NCBI GenBank assembly: GCA_946222995.1
Contig: CAMIOS010000002.1
Coordinates: 131,824-195,823, forward strand
Direction of reading: 5' to 3'
Length of the DNA: 64,000 bases
From: an uncultured Enhydrobacter sp.
GTDB lineage: Bacteria > Pseudomonadota > Gammaproteobacteria > Pseudomonadales > Moraxellaceae
Shown here: positions 55,143 to 63,647 of the stretch, piece by piece
Layout: each line of letters starts with the position of its first letter
Position numbering within the stretch: the first letter of the stretch is position 1
Notes under the pieces: model-generated
Seen by the model: only the letters and a program-made list of their open reading frames with translations
Database searches by the model: none
Told to the model about the DNA's origin: nothing
Position numbers and translations under genes: made by a program

Positions 55143-55784
55143 TTACATGGACTGAGTTTTATCTTCTAAAAGTTCAATAATATCTTCAAGCCAAGAAGAT
55201 TGTAATGGAGCAAATCCACTTCCATATAATGGTTGTTGAAGTACTAACCCTTTTCCCGAAAGTAAATAACAAGTCGCTAGAATATCAGCTTCAGCCATAT
55301 TTAATTTCTGGCTAATATAAGGAATTGGGTTATTATTTTTATCAGTTATTAAAATTTCATTTGAGTAAAATTTATGTAATTCAATCATCACATTTATTGA
55401 ATCTTCAGATAACGATGAAATAATATCGATTACTTCGCTATATTTATCACTTCTATTTATGAAATATTCATTTGATATGCCATTAATGTAAACATTCATT
55501 AGATAATCAAATTTTTTTTGTTTCGTGGACGTAGACAATGCAAGCAGAATTTTTGAAGTGTATCCCAAGAATTCATTACTTTGGATTAGCTCATCGGCTA
55601 ATTCAATTTTAGAGTTTTCTAGTTTTTGAATAAGCTTATCAGCAATAAGTTTATTTCTAGCTGTCATAGCTGCCGTAAATAGACCAAAAGACAATTTCCC
55701 TAACGTATTATCAGCAATCTCTTCAATTCCTGTTTTAACAATCTCGACAGCTGAGTTTTTAAGAAGTTCAGTATTATTCTTCAT
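55143..55784 (-). CDS. AT-rich orphan protein of unknown function in the liu operon
   Basis: 213 residues I do not recognise. Mostly helical and acidic, with no signal peptide: KNSAVEIVKTGIEEIADNTL near the start, KLIADKLIQKLENSKI, then a Ser/Asn/Tyr-rich central part, and WLEDIIELLEDKTQSM at the end. Its base composition is strikingly low in G+C (about 30% by eye; some 60-base lines nearer 20%) against about 45-50% in the neighbours, and its codon choice is A/T-ending. No clear ribosome binding site is seen; the ATG lies nine bases from the liuE stop. Composition and position suggest recent acquisition into the operon; defence or phage genes often look like this, but no such function can be claimed. 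Confidence 0.75.
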   Translation of the reverse strand: MKNNTELLKNSAVEIVKTGIEEIADNTLGKLSFGLFTAAMTARNKLIADKLIQKLENSKIELADELIQSNEFLGYTSKILLALSTSTKQKKFDYLMNVYINGISNEYFINRSDKYSEVIDIISSLSEDSINVMIELHKFYSNEILITDKNNNPIPYISQKLNMAEADILATCYLLSGKGLVLQQPLYGSGFAPLQSSWLEDIIELLEDKTQSM

Positions 55785-55793
55785 AGATATAAT

Positions 55794-56712
55794 TTATCCA
55801 TTTCTTTTATTCAAAATCGCCCTTGCGACGTTTGAGCCATTTTGCCGACCCAAAAAGTCACTAATTTTCTGCCCAACATTGACCAGTTTTTCAAGGTCAA
55901 TTCCCGTCTCAATGTCCATACCATGCAGCATATACACCACATCTTCGGTCGCCACATTGCCTGTCGCACCCTTAGCATACGGACAGCCGCCAAGCCCTGC
56001 CACCGACGTCAAACTGCCACACGCCCATCTGCAAGGCGGCAAGCGTATTGCTTAACGCCTGCCCATAGGTATCGTGAAAATGTCCAGACACATTGTCAAT
56101 GGCAATGTATTTGAGGGCAGCTTCTAGGGCTTTTTGCACTTTTAGCGGTGTGCCAACACCAATAGTATCGGCAATGCCAATATGCTCCGCTCCGATAGCC
56201 ACCAGTTTTTCTGTCACATAAGCAACTTGATCGGGAGAAATCTCGCCTTCATACGGACAGCCAACGGTGCAGGAAATCACGCCTCGCACCTTGATACCGT
56301 TAGATTTGGCGGCTTCGGCAACGGGGGCAAAACGCTCAATACTTTCGTCAATGCTACAGTTGATGTTTTTTTGGCTAAAGGCTTCGCTTGCCGAGCCAAA
56401 AATCACCACTTCATAGTTGGCGAATTGGTCTTTATGAGTAAGGGCGGATTCAAAGCCTTTATGGTTAGGCGTTAGCACCGAGTAAGTCACGTCATCCCTT
56501 TTGACAATGCCGTTTAAAACCTCGTCATTGTCTGCCATTTGCGGTACCCATTTTGGCGAGACAAAGCTGGTGGCTTCAAGTTTTCGCACGCCTGCGTTAA
56601 TCAGTCCGTTAATGAGTTCGATTTTGATATCGCTTGGGACGTTTTGCTTTTCGTTTTGTAAGCCGTCACGGGCGCCAACATCGATAATTCTGACAAATTT
56701 TGGGTAATTCAT
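55794..56712 (-). pseudogene. liuE: Hydroxymethylglutaryl-CoA lyase, frameshifted
   Basis: Splits HMG-CoA to acetoacetate and acetyl-CoA, the last step of leucine breakdown. The first 235 or so codons are a good lyase: RIIDVGARDGLQNE, LEATSFVSPKWVPQMADN, CTVGCPYEG, ADTIGVGTPLKV and GHFHDTYGQAL. At 56004-56010 the frame shifts (net one extra or two missing bases). The last third continues in another frame as SVAGLGGCPYAKGATGNVATE, with the catalytic Cys, then VVYMLHGM and AILNKRNG. The whole span is 919 bases, not a multiple of three. As read, the product ends at about residue 246 without the active-site Cys loop. The ATG overlaps the liuD stop (ATGA). Confidence 0.9.
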
Positions 56713-58816
56713 TTTTCCACATCCAATTTCAAAAGTTCATCCCCATCAGCGACCAAATCCCCAGCTTTAAACAGCAATTCCGCCACCACCCCATCACTCG
56801 GAGCAGAAATGGTATGCTCAATTTTCATCGCCTCAATCACCGCCAAGGCTTGTCCTTTTGTCACGCTATCACCAACATTCACACGGAATGCCACCACTTG
56901 ACCTGGCATTGGTGATTTTAGGCTACCGCCTTCTTGGGTTTCCTCGCCGACATGCGCCATGCTATCGACCAAGGTAATCACATCGCTGGCTTGATTGCCA
57001 AACACATACACTTGCTCATTATGTAGCCACGCTTGCAGGCGTTGGCGTTTGCCCGCTGATTGCTCATCAGCAAGCCACAGGGTAAAGGTGTCGTCGGCTT
57101 CGGGCAGATACCGCACATGACCGCTAAAAATTGGGGTTAAAGTATCTGGCGTTTTTTCGCCATTTTTCGTCACCTTATCAATGGTTAGGGCAAAGGTCTG
57201 TCCTGCAACTTGGCTGATAACCGCACGCAATGGCTGGTCATGGTAAACCAAGTCAAACGGGCGGGCATAGTCGCTATAGGCTCGAAAGCCATCGGTTTTG
57301 CTAAATGGGTCTTGGGTCTGGGCGTTGGCTTCTTGTGCCAATTCATTGACAATCGCAGTCGCCACCAGCCACGGCAATTCGCCCCCCTTAATGTTTAAGC
57401 GTTGGTCAAACAATACGTCTTTTTCCCGCTCAATCAATGCCGTGTCAAGATTGGCATTTTTAAACGAATCCGACTGCACCACATGACGCAAAAACGCCAC
57501 GTTATTGGGCAAACCGACAATGCGGGTTTCGGCTAAGGCGTGGTCAAGTTTTGCCAAAGCTTGCTCACGGGTCGGGGCATGCACAATCAGCTTGGCAATC
57601 ATCGAATCATAATACGGGCTAATCACATCGCCCTCACGCACGCCGTCGTCCATCCGCACAGCTGATACGGTAAATGCCGTGTGACCTTCGGGCTTGCGAT
57701 ACACATTGAGTGTACCTGTGGCGGGCAAAAAGTTGTTGTCAGGGTTTTCAGCACAGATACGGGCTTCGATGGCGTGACCGTTGATGGTCAGCTCGTCTTG
57801 GCTCATGGGTAACGGCTCACCGCTCGCAACTCGCAACTGCCACTCAACCAAATCCGTCCCCGTAATCGCCTCGGTGACAGGGTGTTCGACCTGTAGGCGG
57901 GTGTTCATTTCCATAAAGTAAAACCGCATGCCGTTAAAGGCATCATCCGCCCCCAAATCGGTGCGTTGCTCAACGATAAACTCCACCGTACCTGCCCCGA
58001 CATAATTCACCGCACGGGCAGCCGCAATGGCAGCCGCTCCCATCGCTTCACGCATGGCTTGGCTCACATCAGGGGCGGGGCTTCTTCGAGTACCTTTTGG
58101 TGACGACGTTGTACCGAGCAATCCCGCTCAAACAGATACACATAATTGCCATACGTGTCGCCAAATACTTGAATTTCGATATGGCGGGGGCGTAAGGCGT
58201 ATTTTTCAATCAGCACGCTGTCATTGCCAAAGCTACTAATCGCCTCACGTTTACACGAGTTTAATGCTTCGATAAAGTCGTCGGATTTTTCGACCAGTCG
58301 CATCCCTTTACCACCACCGCCAGAGCTTGCCTTAATCAGCACAGGATAGCCGATTTTATCTGCCTCAGCGTGTAAAAATTCGGGGTCTTGGTTGGTGCCG
58401 TGATAGCCTGGAATCAGCGGTACGTTGGCAGATTCCATCAAGCGTTTGGATTCAGCTTTTAGCCCCATGGCGGTAATGGCAGACGCCGGGGGGCCAATAA
58501 AGACCAGCCCTGCATCGCTACACGCTTTAGCAAATTCGTCATTTTCGCTCAAAAAACCATAGCCAGGGTGGATGGCTTGTGCCCCTGTTTGCTTGGCGGC
58601 ATCGATGATTTTTTCCCAGCGTAAGTAGCTGTCTTTGGGGGCAGAACCGCCGATGCCTGTTCCAATATAAACGGCTTCATCACAGCTTGCGACGTGTTTG
58701 GCAAAGCGGTCGGCCTCTGAATACACGGCAACGGTGCGAATGCCCATTTTTTTGGCGGTAGCAGCGACACGGCAGGCGATTTCCCCACGGTTGGCAATTA
58801 AAATTTTGCTAAACAT
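56709..58816 (-). pseudogene. liuD: Methylcrotonyl-CoA carboxylase alpha subunit, frameshifted
   Basis: Carboxylates biotin and carries it to the beta subunit (liuB). The 5' part (58064-58816) is a biotin carboxylase start: KILIANRGEIACRVAATAKK, IHPGYGFLSEN, ATP-grasp loop SSGGGGKGMR and the run to RRHQKVLEEAP. A frameshift at about 58071-58080, in AGGGGCGGGG, then breaks the frame. The 3' part resumes as APDVSQAMREAMGAAA, includes FYFMEMNTRLQVEHPVTE, and ends in a biotinyl domain with Lys in EAMKIEH. The span is 2108 bases; adding one C (a CCCCC run) would restore a 702-residue protein. Followed by liuE with ATGA overlap. Confidence 0.9.
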
Positions 58817-58830
58817 TTAAAAAATTCCTT

Positions 58831-59622
58831 TTATTCTAGCCAATTCGGCTTACGCTTTTGTAAAAACGACTGCACACCCTCGATGCCTTCATCCGATGCC
58901 CGAATATCAGCAATCCCTTCAACGGTCATGTTTATCAAACGTTCATCAATCTCAGCATACGCCACATCCTGCACCAATTTTTTACACACTTTGACCGCAT
59001 TCGGGCTGTTATTAACAAGGGTTTTAACCATTCGCTCAAGCGTTTGGGTAAATTCTTCTTCATCCACCCGCTCATGGATAAAGCCAATTTTTTTGGCTTC
59101 TTTGGCATCAAACACTTCTGCGGTCAAAAAATAACGGTGAGCCGCCCTTGCCCCCATCGCACGGATGACATACGGGCTGATGGTCGCAGGGATTAAGCCA
59201 AGCTTGACCTCACTTAAGCAAAAATGGGCACTTTTCACGCTAATTGCGATATCGCACGCTGCCACCAAGCCCATCCCGCCTGCATACACATCGCCTTGAA
59301 TGGCGGCGATAGTCGGCTTGGGGCAATGGTAAATTGTGGCAAGCATTTGGGCGAGTTTGTCGGCATCGGCAAGGTTTTCATCACGGGTATAATCCGCCAT
59401 CGCTCGCATCCAGTTTAAATCCGCCCCTGCACAAAACGCCTTGCCATTGGCGGTCAAAACCACGACTCGCACGTCGTTTTGTTCACCGCAAAATTTAAAG
59501 GCTTGGGTAAGTTCGTTAATCACTTCGTCATTAAAGGCGTTGCGTTTGTCGGGACGATTTAGGGTAATCGTGGCAACAAAGTCTTTGATTTCTAATAATA
59601 AACTGTCAAAAGTTGGGATCAT
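58831..59622 (-). CDS. liuC: Methylglutaconyl-CoA hydratase (enoyl-CoA hydratase family)
   Basis: 263 residues, crotonase fold. It hydrates 3-methylglutaconyl-CoA to HMG-CoA. Motifs: LNRPDKRNAFNDEVI, the oxyanion-hole loop AFCAGADLNWMRAMADYT, GDVYAGGMGLVAACDIAI and SEVKLGLIPATISPYVIRA with a proline loop usual for LiuC. The C-terminus ends in WLE. It starts 14 bases upstream of liuD in transcription order. It is intact, so the pathway is not uniformly lost. Confidence 0.92.
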   Translation of the reverse strand: MIPTFDSLLLEIKDFVATITLNRPDKRNAFNDEVINELTQAFKFCGEQNDVRVVVLTANGKAFCAGADLNWMRAMADYTRDENLADADKLAQMLATIYHCPKPTIAAIQGDVYAGGMGLVAACDIAISVKSAHFCLSEVKLGLIPATISPYVIRAMGARAAHRYFLTAEVFDAKEAKKIGFIHERVDEEEFTQTLERMVKTLVNNSPNAVKVCKKLVQDVAYAEIDERLINMTVEGIADIRASDEGIEGVQSFLQKRKPNWLE

Positions 59623-59633
59623 GGTGTGCTCTT

Positions 59634-60068
59634 TTAGTTATTTGCTAATAAATTTTCGGTATTTTTATCCAATTTACCATCAAAATATTTATCCAATAAT
59701 TGGCTAAAAATCGGCGGGCTATTTGGCACAAGCGAAAACAGGGTCAAACTTGAATGCAGCTTCATATCATCGGGTGAGCCGAAAATAGCATGAGCGGATT
59801 TACCTTCAAGCCCGAATAAAATCTCACAAAGTTCAATCAAGCGTTGCCCCAAAATCGGATGAGCCAAATAGGCAGCCGCTTCATCAATGCTGGTAATGGC
59901 GTATTTTTGAGCCATTGAGCTATAACCCAAGCCTTGGAGTTGGGGAAACATAAACCATATCCAATGGCTTACTTTTTTGCCGTTTTGTAGCTCTTTGACC
60001 ACTTGCGCATAGATGGATTGCTGGGCGGTGACAAAGCGGTTAAGGTCGTAGATATCGGTGTTTGACAT
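59634..60068 (-). CDS. DUF1810 family protein
   Basis: 144 residues. Family marks: YDLNRFVTAQQSIYAQVVKEL, SHWIWFMFPQLQGLG, AHPILGQRLIELCEIL and GSPDDMKLHSSLTLF. DUF1810 is a soluble, conserved bacterial family without a known role. It lies between liuB and liuC, reads with them, and is not part of standard liu clusters, so it is probably a later insertion. CGGAAA precedes the ATG. Confidence 0.88.
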   Translation of the reverse strand: MSNTDIYDLNRFVTAQQSIYAQVVKELQNGKKVSHWIWFMFPQLQGLGYSSMAQKYAITSIDEAAAYLAHPILGQRLIELCEILFGLEGKSAHAIFGSPDDMKLHSSLTLFSLVPNSPPIFSQLLDKYFDGKLDKNTENLLANN

Positions 60069-60127
60069 TATGTTTTCCGTTATGTGATTTCTTAAAATGT
60101 GATTTTTTTAAAGATTACCTTTAAAAA

Positions 60128-60162
60128 GGTGGGTTACGCCCAAACAGATGGGCTAACCCACC
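60128..60162. repeat. REP-like hairpin
   Basis: GGTGGGTTA at 60128-60136 and TAACCCACC at 60154-60162 enclose an inner GCCCA/TGGGC stem with one bulged base, giving a 14-base-pair hairpin with a six-base loop. The GGTGGGTTA...TAACCCACC form followed by CTAC resembles repetitive extragenic palindromes common in many proteobacteria. It lies between the DUF1810 gene and liuB. Copy number elsewhere is unknown. Confidence 0.6.
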
Positions 60163-60189
60163 CTACATTTAATTTTTGCAACTAGCTGA

Positions 60190-61797
60190 TCACATTCTAA
60201 ACACACCAAATTTGGTGTCTTCAATCGGGGCGTTACAAGCGGCACTTAAGCCGAGTGCCAACACCTTACGAGTGTCCGCAGGGTCAATCACGCCATCATC
60301 CCACAGCCGAGCCGACGCATAATACGGATGCCCTTGAGCCTCAAACTGCTCCCGATACGGCTTTTTAAAGCTTTCTTCGTCCTCTTTACTCCACGTCTGC
60401 CCTTGTCGCTCCAGATTATCCCGTTTGACCGTCGCCAATACTGATGCGGCTTGCTCACCGCCCATCACCGAGATACGGGCATTTGGCCACATCCACAAAA
60501 AGCGTGGGCTATACGCTCGCCCGCACATACCGTAGTTACCCGCCCCGAATGAGCCACCGACAATCACGGTAAATTTTGGCACTTTGGCATTGGCGACTGC
60601 CATCACCATTTTTGCCCCATGACGGGCGATGCCTTCATTTTCGTATTTGCGTCCGACCATAAAGCCTGTGATATTTTGCAAAAACACCAAGGGAATCTTA
60701 CGTTTACAGCACAGCTCGATAAAATGCGTGGCTTTTTGTGCCGATTCGCTAAACAAAATGCCATTGTTGGCAATGATACCGACAGGCATTCCCTCAATAT
60801 GGGCAAATCCGCACACGATGGTCGTGCCAAAGCGGGCTTTGAACTCGTCAAGCTCGCTACCATCGACAATGCGGGCAATCACTTCACGGATATCAAATGG
60901 CTTGCGAGTGTCGGTAGGGATAATGCCGTATAGCTCTTTAGCATCGTATTTGGGGGGACGGGCGGGGATTTGATTGGCAATCGTGGGCTTGATATGGTGC
61001 GTGCTTTTGACCGCATCCCGAGCCAGTGCCAAGGCGTGCAGGTCGTTTTGTGCCAAATAGTCTGCAACGCCCGAGATGCGGGTATGCACATCACCGCCGC
61101 CCAAGTCTTCGGCACTCACTTCTTCGCCCGTGGCGGCTTTTACCAGCGGCGGCCCTGCCAAAAAAATCGTGCCTTGGTCTTTGACGATAATCGACTCGTC
61201 ACTCATGGCAGGCACATACGCCCCGCCTGCGGTACAGCTACCCATCACCACGGCAATCTGCGGAATCCCTTCGGCACTCATATTGGCTTGGTTAAAGAAA
61301 ATCCGTCCAAAGTGGTCACGGTCGGGGAACACTTCGTCTTGATTGGGCAAATTCGCCCCACCAGAATCCACCAGATAAATACAGGGCAAGAGGTTTTCGG
61401 CGGCGATTTCCTGAGCTCGCAGGTGTTTTTTAACGGTCATGGGGTAATACGTCCCACCTTTGACGGTGGCATCGTTACACACAATCATACACTCAATGCC
61501 CGCCACTCGCCCAATGCCCGCAATCATGCCCGCCGCAGGGATATCGGCATCGTACATACCGTAGGCGGCGAGCGGGGAGATTTCCAAAAAGGGCGTGCCT
61601 GCATCGAGCAGACGTTCGACCCGCTCACGGGGTAATAGCTTGCCACGGGCGACATGCTTGGCTCGGGCGGATTCTGAGCCACCTTGGGCGATGACGGCAA
61701 GCTTGGCTTTTAGGTCATCGACGATGGTTTGCATGGTTGCCGCGTTGGCCTGAAAATCCGCTGAATTGGGGCTAAGTTTACTTTGAATAATGGTCAT
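60190..61797 (-). CDS. liuB: Methylcrotonyl-CoA carboxylase beta subunit
   Basis: 535 residues, full length. The carboxyltransferase half: moves CO2 from biotin on LiuD to 3-methylcrotonyl-CoA, giving 3-methylglutaconyl-CoA. Motifs: GGTYYPMTVKKHLRAQEIA, YLVDSGGANLPNQDEVFPD, GSCTAGGAYVPAMSDESI, GYFMVGRKYE-type loop (here ITGFMVGRKYENEGIA) and GSFGAGNYGMCGRAYSPRF. Its partner gene liuD is frameshifted, so as read no complete carboxylase could form. The gap to the upstream acyl-CoA ligase is 23 bases. Confidence 0.95.
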   Translation of the reverse strand: MTIIQSKLSPNSADFQANAATMQTIVDDLKAKLAVIAQGGSESARAKHVARGKLLPRERVERLLDAGTPFLEISPLAAYGMYDADIPAAGMIAGIGRVAGIECMIVCNDATVKGGTYYPMTVKKHLRAQEIAAENLLPCIYLVDSGGANLPNQDEVFPDRDHFGRIFFNQANMSAEGIPQIAVVMGSCTAGGAYVPAMSDESIIVKDQGTIFLAGPPLVKAATGEEVSAEDLGGGDVHTRISGVADYLAQNDLHALALARDAVKSTHHIKPTIANQIPARPPKYDAKELYGIIPTDTRKPFDIREVIARIVDGSELDEFKARFGTTIVCGFAHIEGMPVGIIANNGILFSESAQKATHFIELCCKRKIPLVFLQNITGFMVGRKYENEGIARHGAKMVMAVANAKVPKFTVIVGGSFGAGNYGMCGRAYSPRFLWMWPNARISVMGGEQAASVLATVKRDNLERQGQTWSKEDEESFKKPYREQFEAQGHPYYASARLWDDGVIDPADTRKVLALGLSAACNAPIEDTKFGVFRM

Positions 61798-61820
61798 TTT
61801 TTTACCTAAATGTTTTCTTG

Positions 61821-63563
61821 TTACAGTCCGAGTTCTTGTTTCATCGCTTCGACGATTTTAAATTTTTGGATTTTACCCGTGACCGTCATCGGAAATTCTT
61901 CGACAAATTTCATATACGTCGGGATTTTATAATGGGCGATATTGTCTTTACAAAATTCTCGCACTTCCTCTTCGGTGATTTGCGTGTCTTTTTTAGGGAT
62001 AGTCCACGCTGCTAATACTTCACCAAATTTCTTATCAGGCACGCCGACCACTTGCACATCACGGATTTTGGGATGGCGGTATAGGTAGTTTTCGATTTCG
62101 ACAGGGTAAATATTTTCCCCGCCCCGAATGACCATATCTTTGCTACGCCCCACGATTTTGACATAGCCGTCTTCATCCATGGTCGCTAAGTCGCCCGTGT
62201 GCATCCAGCCATCGACAATGGCCTCGGCGGTTTTATTGGTGTCGTTCCAGTAGCCGAGCATCACCGAGTAGCCTTTGGTGCAAAGTTCGCCCGTTTCGCC
62301 GATGGGCAGGGTTTCGCCCGTTTCGGGGTCGATGATTTTGACTTCGAGATTTGGCTGTACCAAGCCCACGGTTGAGACTTGTTTTTCTAGCGGGGTGTTA
62401 GGGTTGGTTTGGCAAGACACAGGCGACGTTTCGGTCATGCCGTAGGCGATGGTGACCTCTTTCATGTGCATCTTGTCAATGACACGACGCATGATCTCAA
62501 TCGGACAGGGCGAGCCTGCCATAATGCCCGTGCGTAATTTTGATAAGTCGTATTTGGCAAAATCGGGGTGGTCAAGCTCGGCAATAAACATGGTCGGCAC
62601 GCCATGTAAGCCGGTGCATTGTTCTTTTTGCACCGTTTCTAGCACGGTAATCGGGTCAAAGCCGTCATTCGGATAGACTATTGTACCGCCGTGGGTCAGA
62701 ATCGCCAAATTACCCAGCACCATACCAAAGCAATGGTACAGCGGCACAGGGATACATAGGCGGTCTTCAGCGGTAAGGTTCATCGCCTCGCCGATAAAGT
62801 AGCCATTATTGATGATATTGCGGTGGGTGAGCGTTGCCCCTTTGGGCGTGCCTGTGGTGCCGCTGGTAAACTGGATATTGATGGGGTTATTGGGGTTGAG
62901 TTTTTTGGCACGTTCGGCGACTTGCGGGTCGTCAGGGTCGCCTTCGGCTATCCAGTCGGAGAATTTTTGCATAAAGCCAAAATGCTCAGTCGAATCGGGA
63001 CTGTCAATCCACACCACACGTTTAAGGTTGGGTAGTTGAATCAGTTCAAGATTTTTATAGTCTTGGTGGCGAGCTTCGGGGGCAAGCTCTTGCATCATTT
63101 TGGCGTAATCGCTGGATTTAAAATGTCGCATCAGCACCAATACTTGGCAATCGACTTTATTTACTGCATATTCTAGCTCAAAGGTGCGATAGGCAGGGTT
63201 GATATTGACCAACACAATGCCCGCTTTGGCAGTGGCAAGTTGCATGATAACCCATTCGACATTATTGTGTGACCAGATGCCGACACGGTCGCCTTTTTGT
63301 AAGCCCATACGAATCATGCTACTGGCTAGCTGATTGACTTTGCGTTGTAGCTCACGGTAGGTCAAACGGATGTTTTGATGGGCAGAAATCAAGGCGTCTT
63401 TATCGGGGTAACGCTCGACAGTTTGGTCAAAAAAGTCGCCAATCGTCATTTCAATCAAGGCTGAAGTCGGGCCTTTATCGTAGCTTTGGGTGAGTGGGGC
63501 GTTGGCAGATTTTGCCCCCATATTGACGCGGTATTGTTCAAGGTTGGCAGGGGTAATCGTCAT
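61821..63563 (-). CDS. AMP-binding acyl-CoA ligase of the liu operon
   Basis: 580 residues from ATG at 63561-63563 with AAAGGA seven bases upstream; the longer frame runs back through tandem repeats and is not part of the protein. Adenylate-forming fold: core motif FTSGTTGTPKGATLTHRN, YGMTETSPVSCQTN, GWMHTGDLATMDEDGYVKI and the C-terminal MTVTGKIQKFKI with the catalytic Lys. It activates a fatty acid to its CoA thioester. Such ligases are common first genes of liu operons and may activate isovalerate or medium-chain acids. It is likely the operon's first gene. Confidence 0.9.
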   Translation of the reverse strand: MTITPANLEQYRVNMGAKSANAPLTQSYDKGPTSALIEMTIGDFFDQTVERYPDKDALISAHQNIRLTYRELQRKVNQLASSMIRMGLQKGDRVGIWSHNNVEWVIMQLATAKAGIVLVNINPAYRTFELEYAVNKVDCQVLVLMRHFKSSDYAKMMQELAPEARHQDYKNLELIQLPNLKRVVWIDSPDSTEHFGFMQKFSDWIAEGDPDDPQVAERAKKLNPNNPINIQFTSGTTGTPKGATLTHRNIINNGYFIGEAMNLTAEDRLCIPVPLYHCFGMVLGNLAILTHGGTIVYPNDGFDPITVLETVQKEQCTGLHGVPTMFIAELDHPDFAKYDLSKLRTGIMAGSPCPIEIMRRVIDKMHMKEVTIAYGMTETSPVSCQTNPNTPLEKQVSTVGLVQPNLEVKIIDPETGETLPIGETGELCTKGYSVMLGYWNDTNKTAEAIVDGWMHTGDLATMDEDGYVKIVGRSKDMVIRGGENIYPVEIENYLYRHPKIRDVQVVGVPDKKFGEVLAAWTIPKKDTQITEEEVREFCKDNIAHYKIPTYMKFVEEFPMTVTGKIQKFKIVEAMKQELGL

Positions 63564-63576
63564 GGTAGCATCCTTT

Positions 63577-63594
63577 CTTATCTTATATGATAAG
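63577..63594. promoter_or_regulatory. Dyad just upstream of the liu operon
   Basis: CTTATC and GATAAG are separated by six bases, a perfect inverted repeat 13 bases upstream of the ligase ATG, just above the ribosome binding site. A further CTTATC lies at 63601-63606. A likely operator, or a leader hairpin that could hide the start. No regulator gene is in this window. Confidence 0.45.
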
Positions 63595-63603
63595 CCTTGT
63601 CTT

Positions 63604-63647
63604 ATCGTGATTATGTCGCGATTGGGTCGCGATTGGGTCGTGATTGT
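63604..63647. repeat. 11-base tandem repeats upstream of the liu operon
   Basis: Four 11-base units in a row: ATCGTGATTAT, GTCGCGATTGG, GTCGCGATTGG and GTCGTGATTGT. The middle two are identical. The period of 11 is close to one DNA turn, so protein binding to one face is possible. It lies about 40-85 bases upstream of the ligase start, in promoter range. Confidence 0.75.

Noticed and set aside
60970..61635. 221-codon open frame on the plus strand
   Set aside because: Antisense to liuB, which is a full-length conserved gene; no ribosome binding site or family match.
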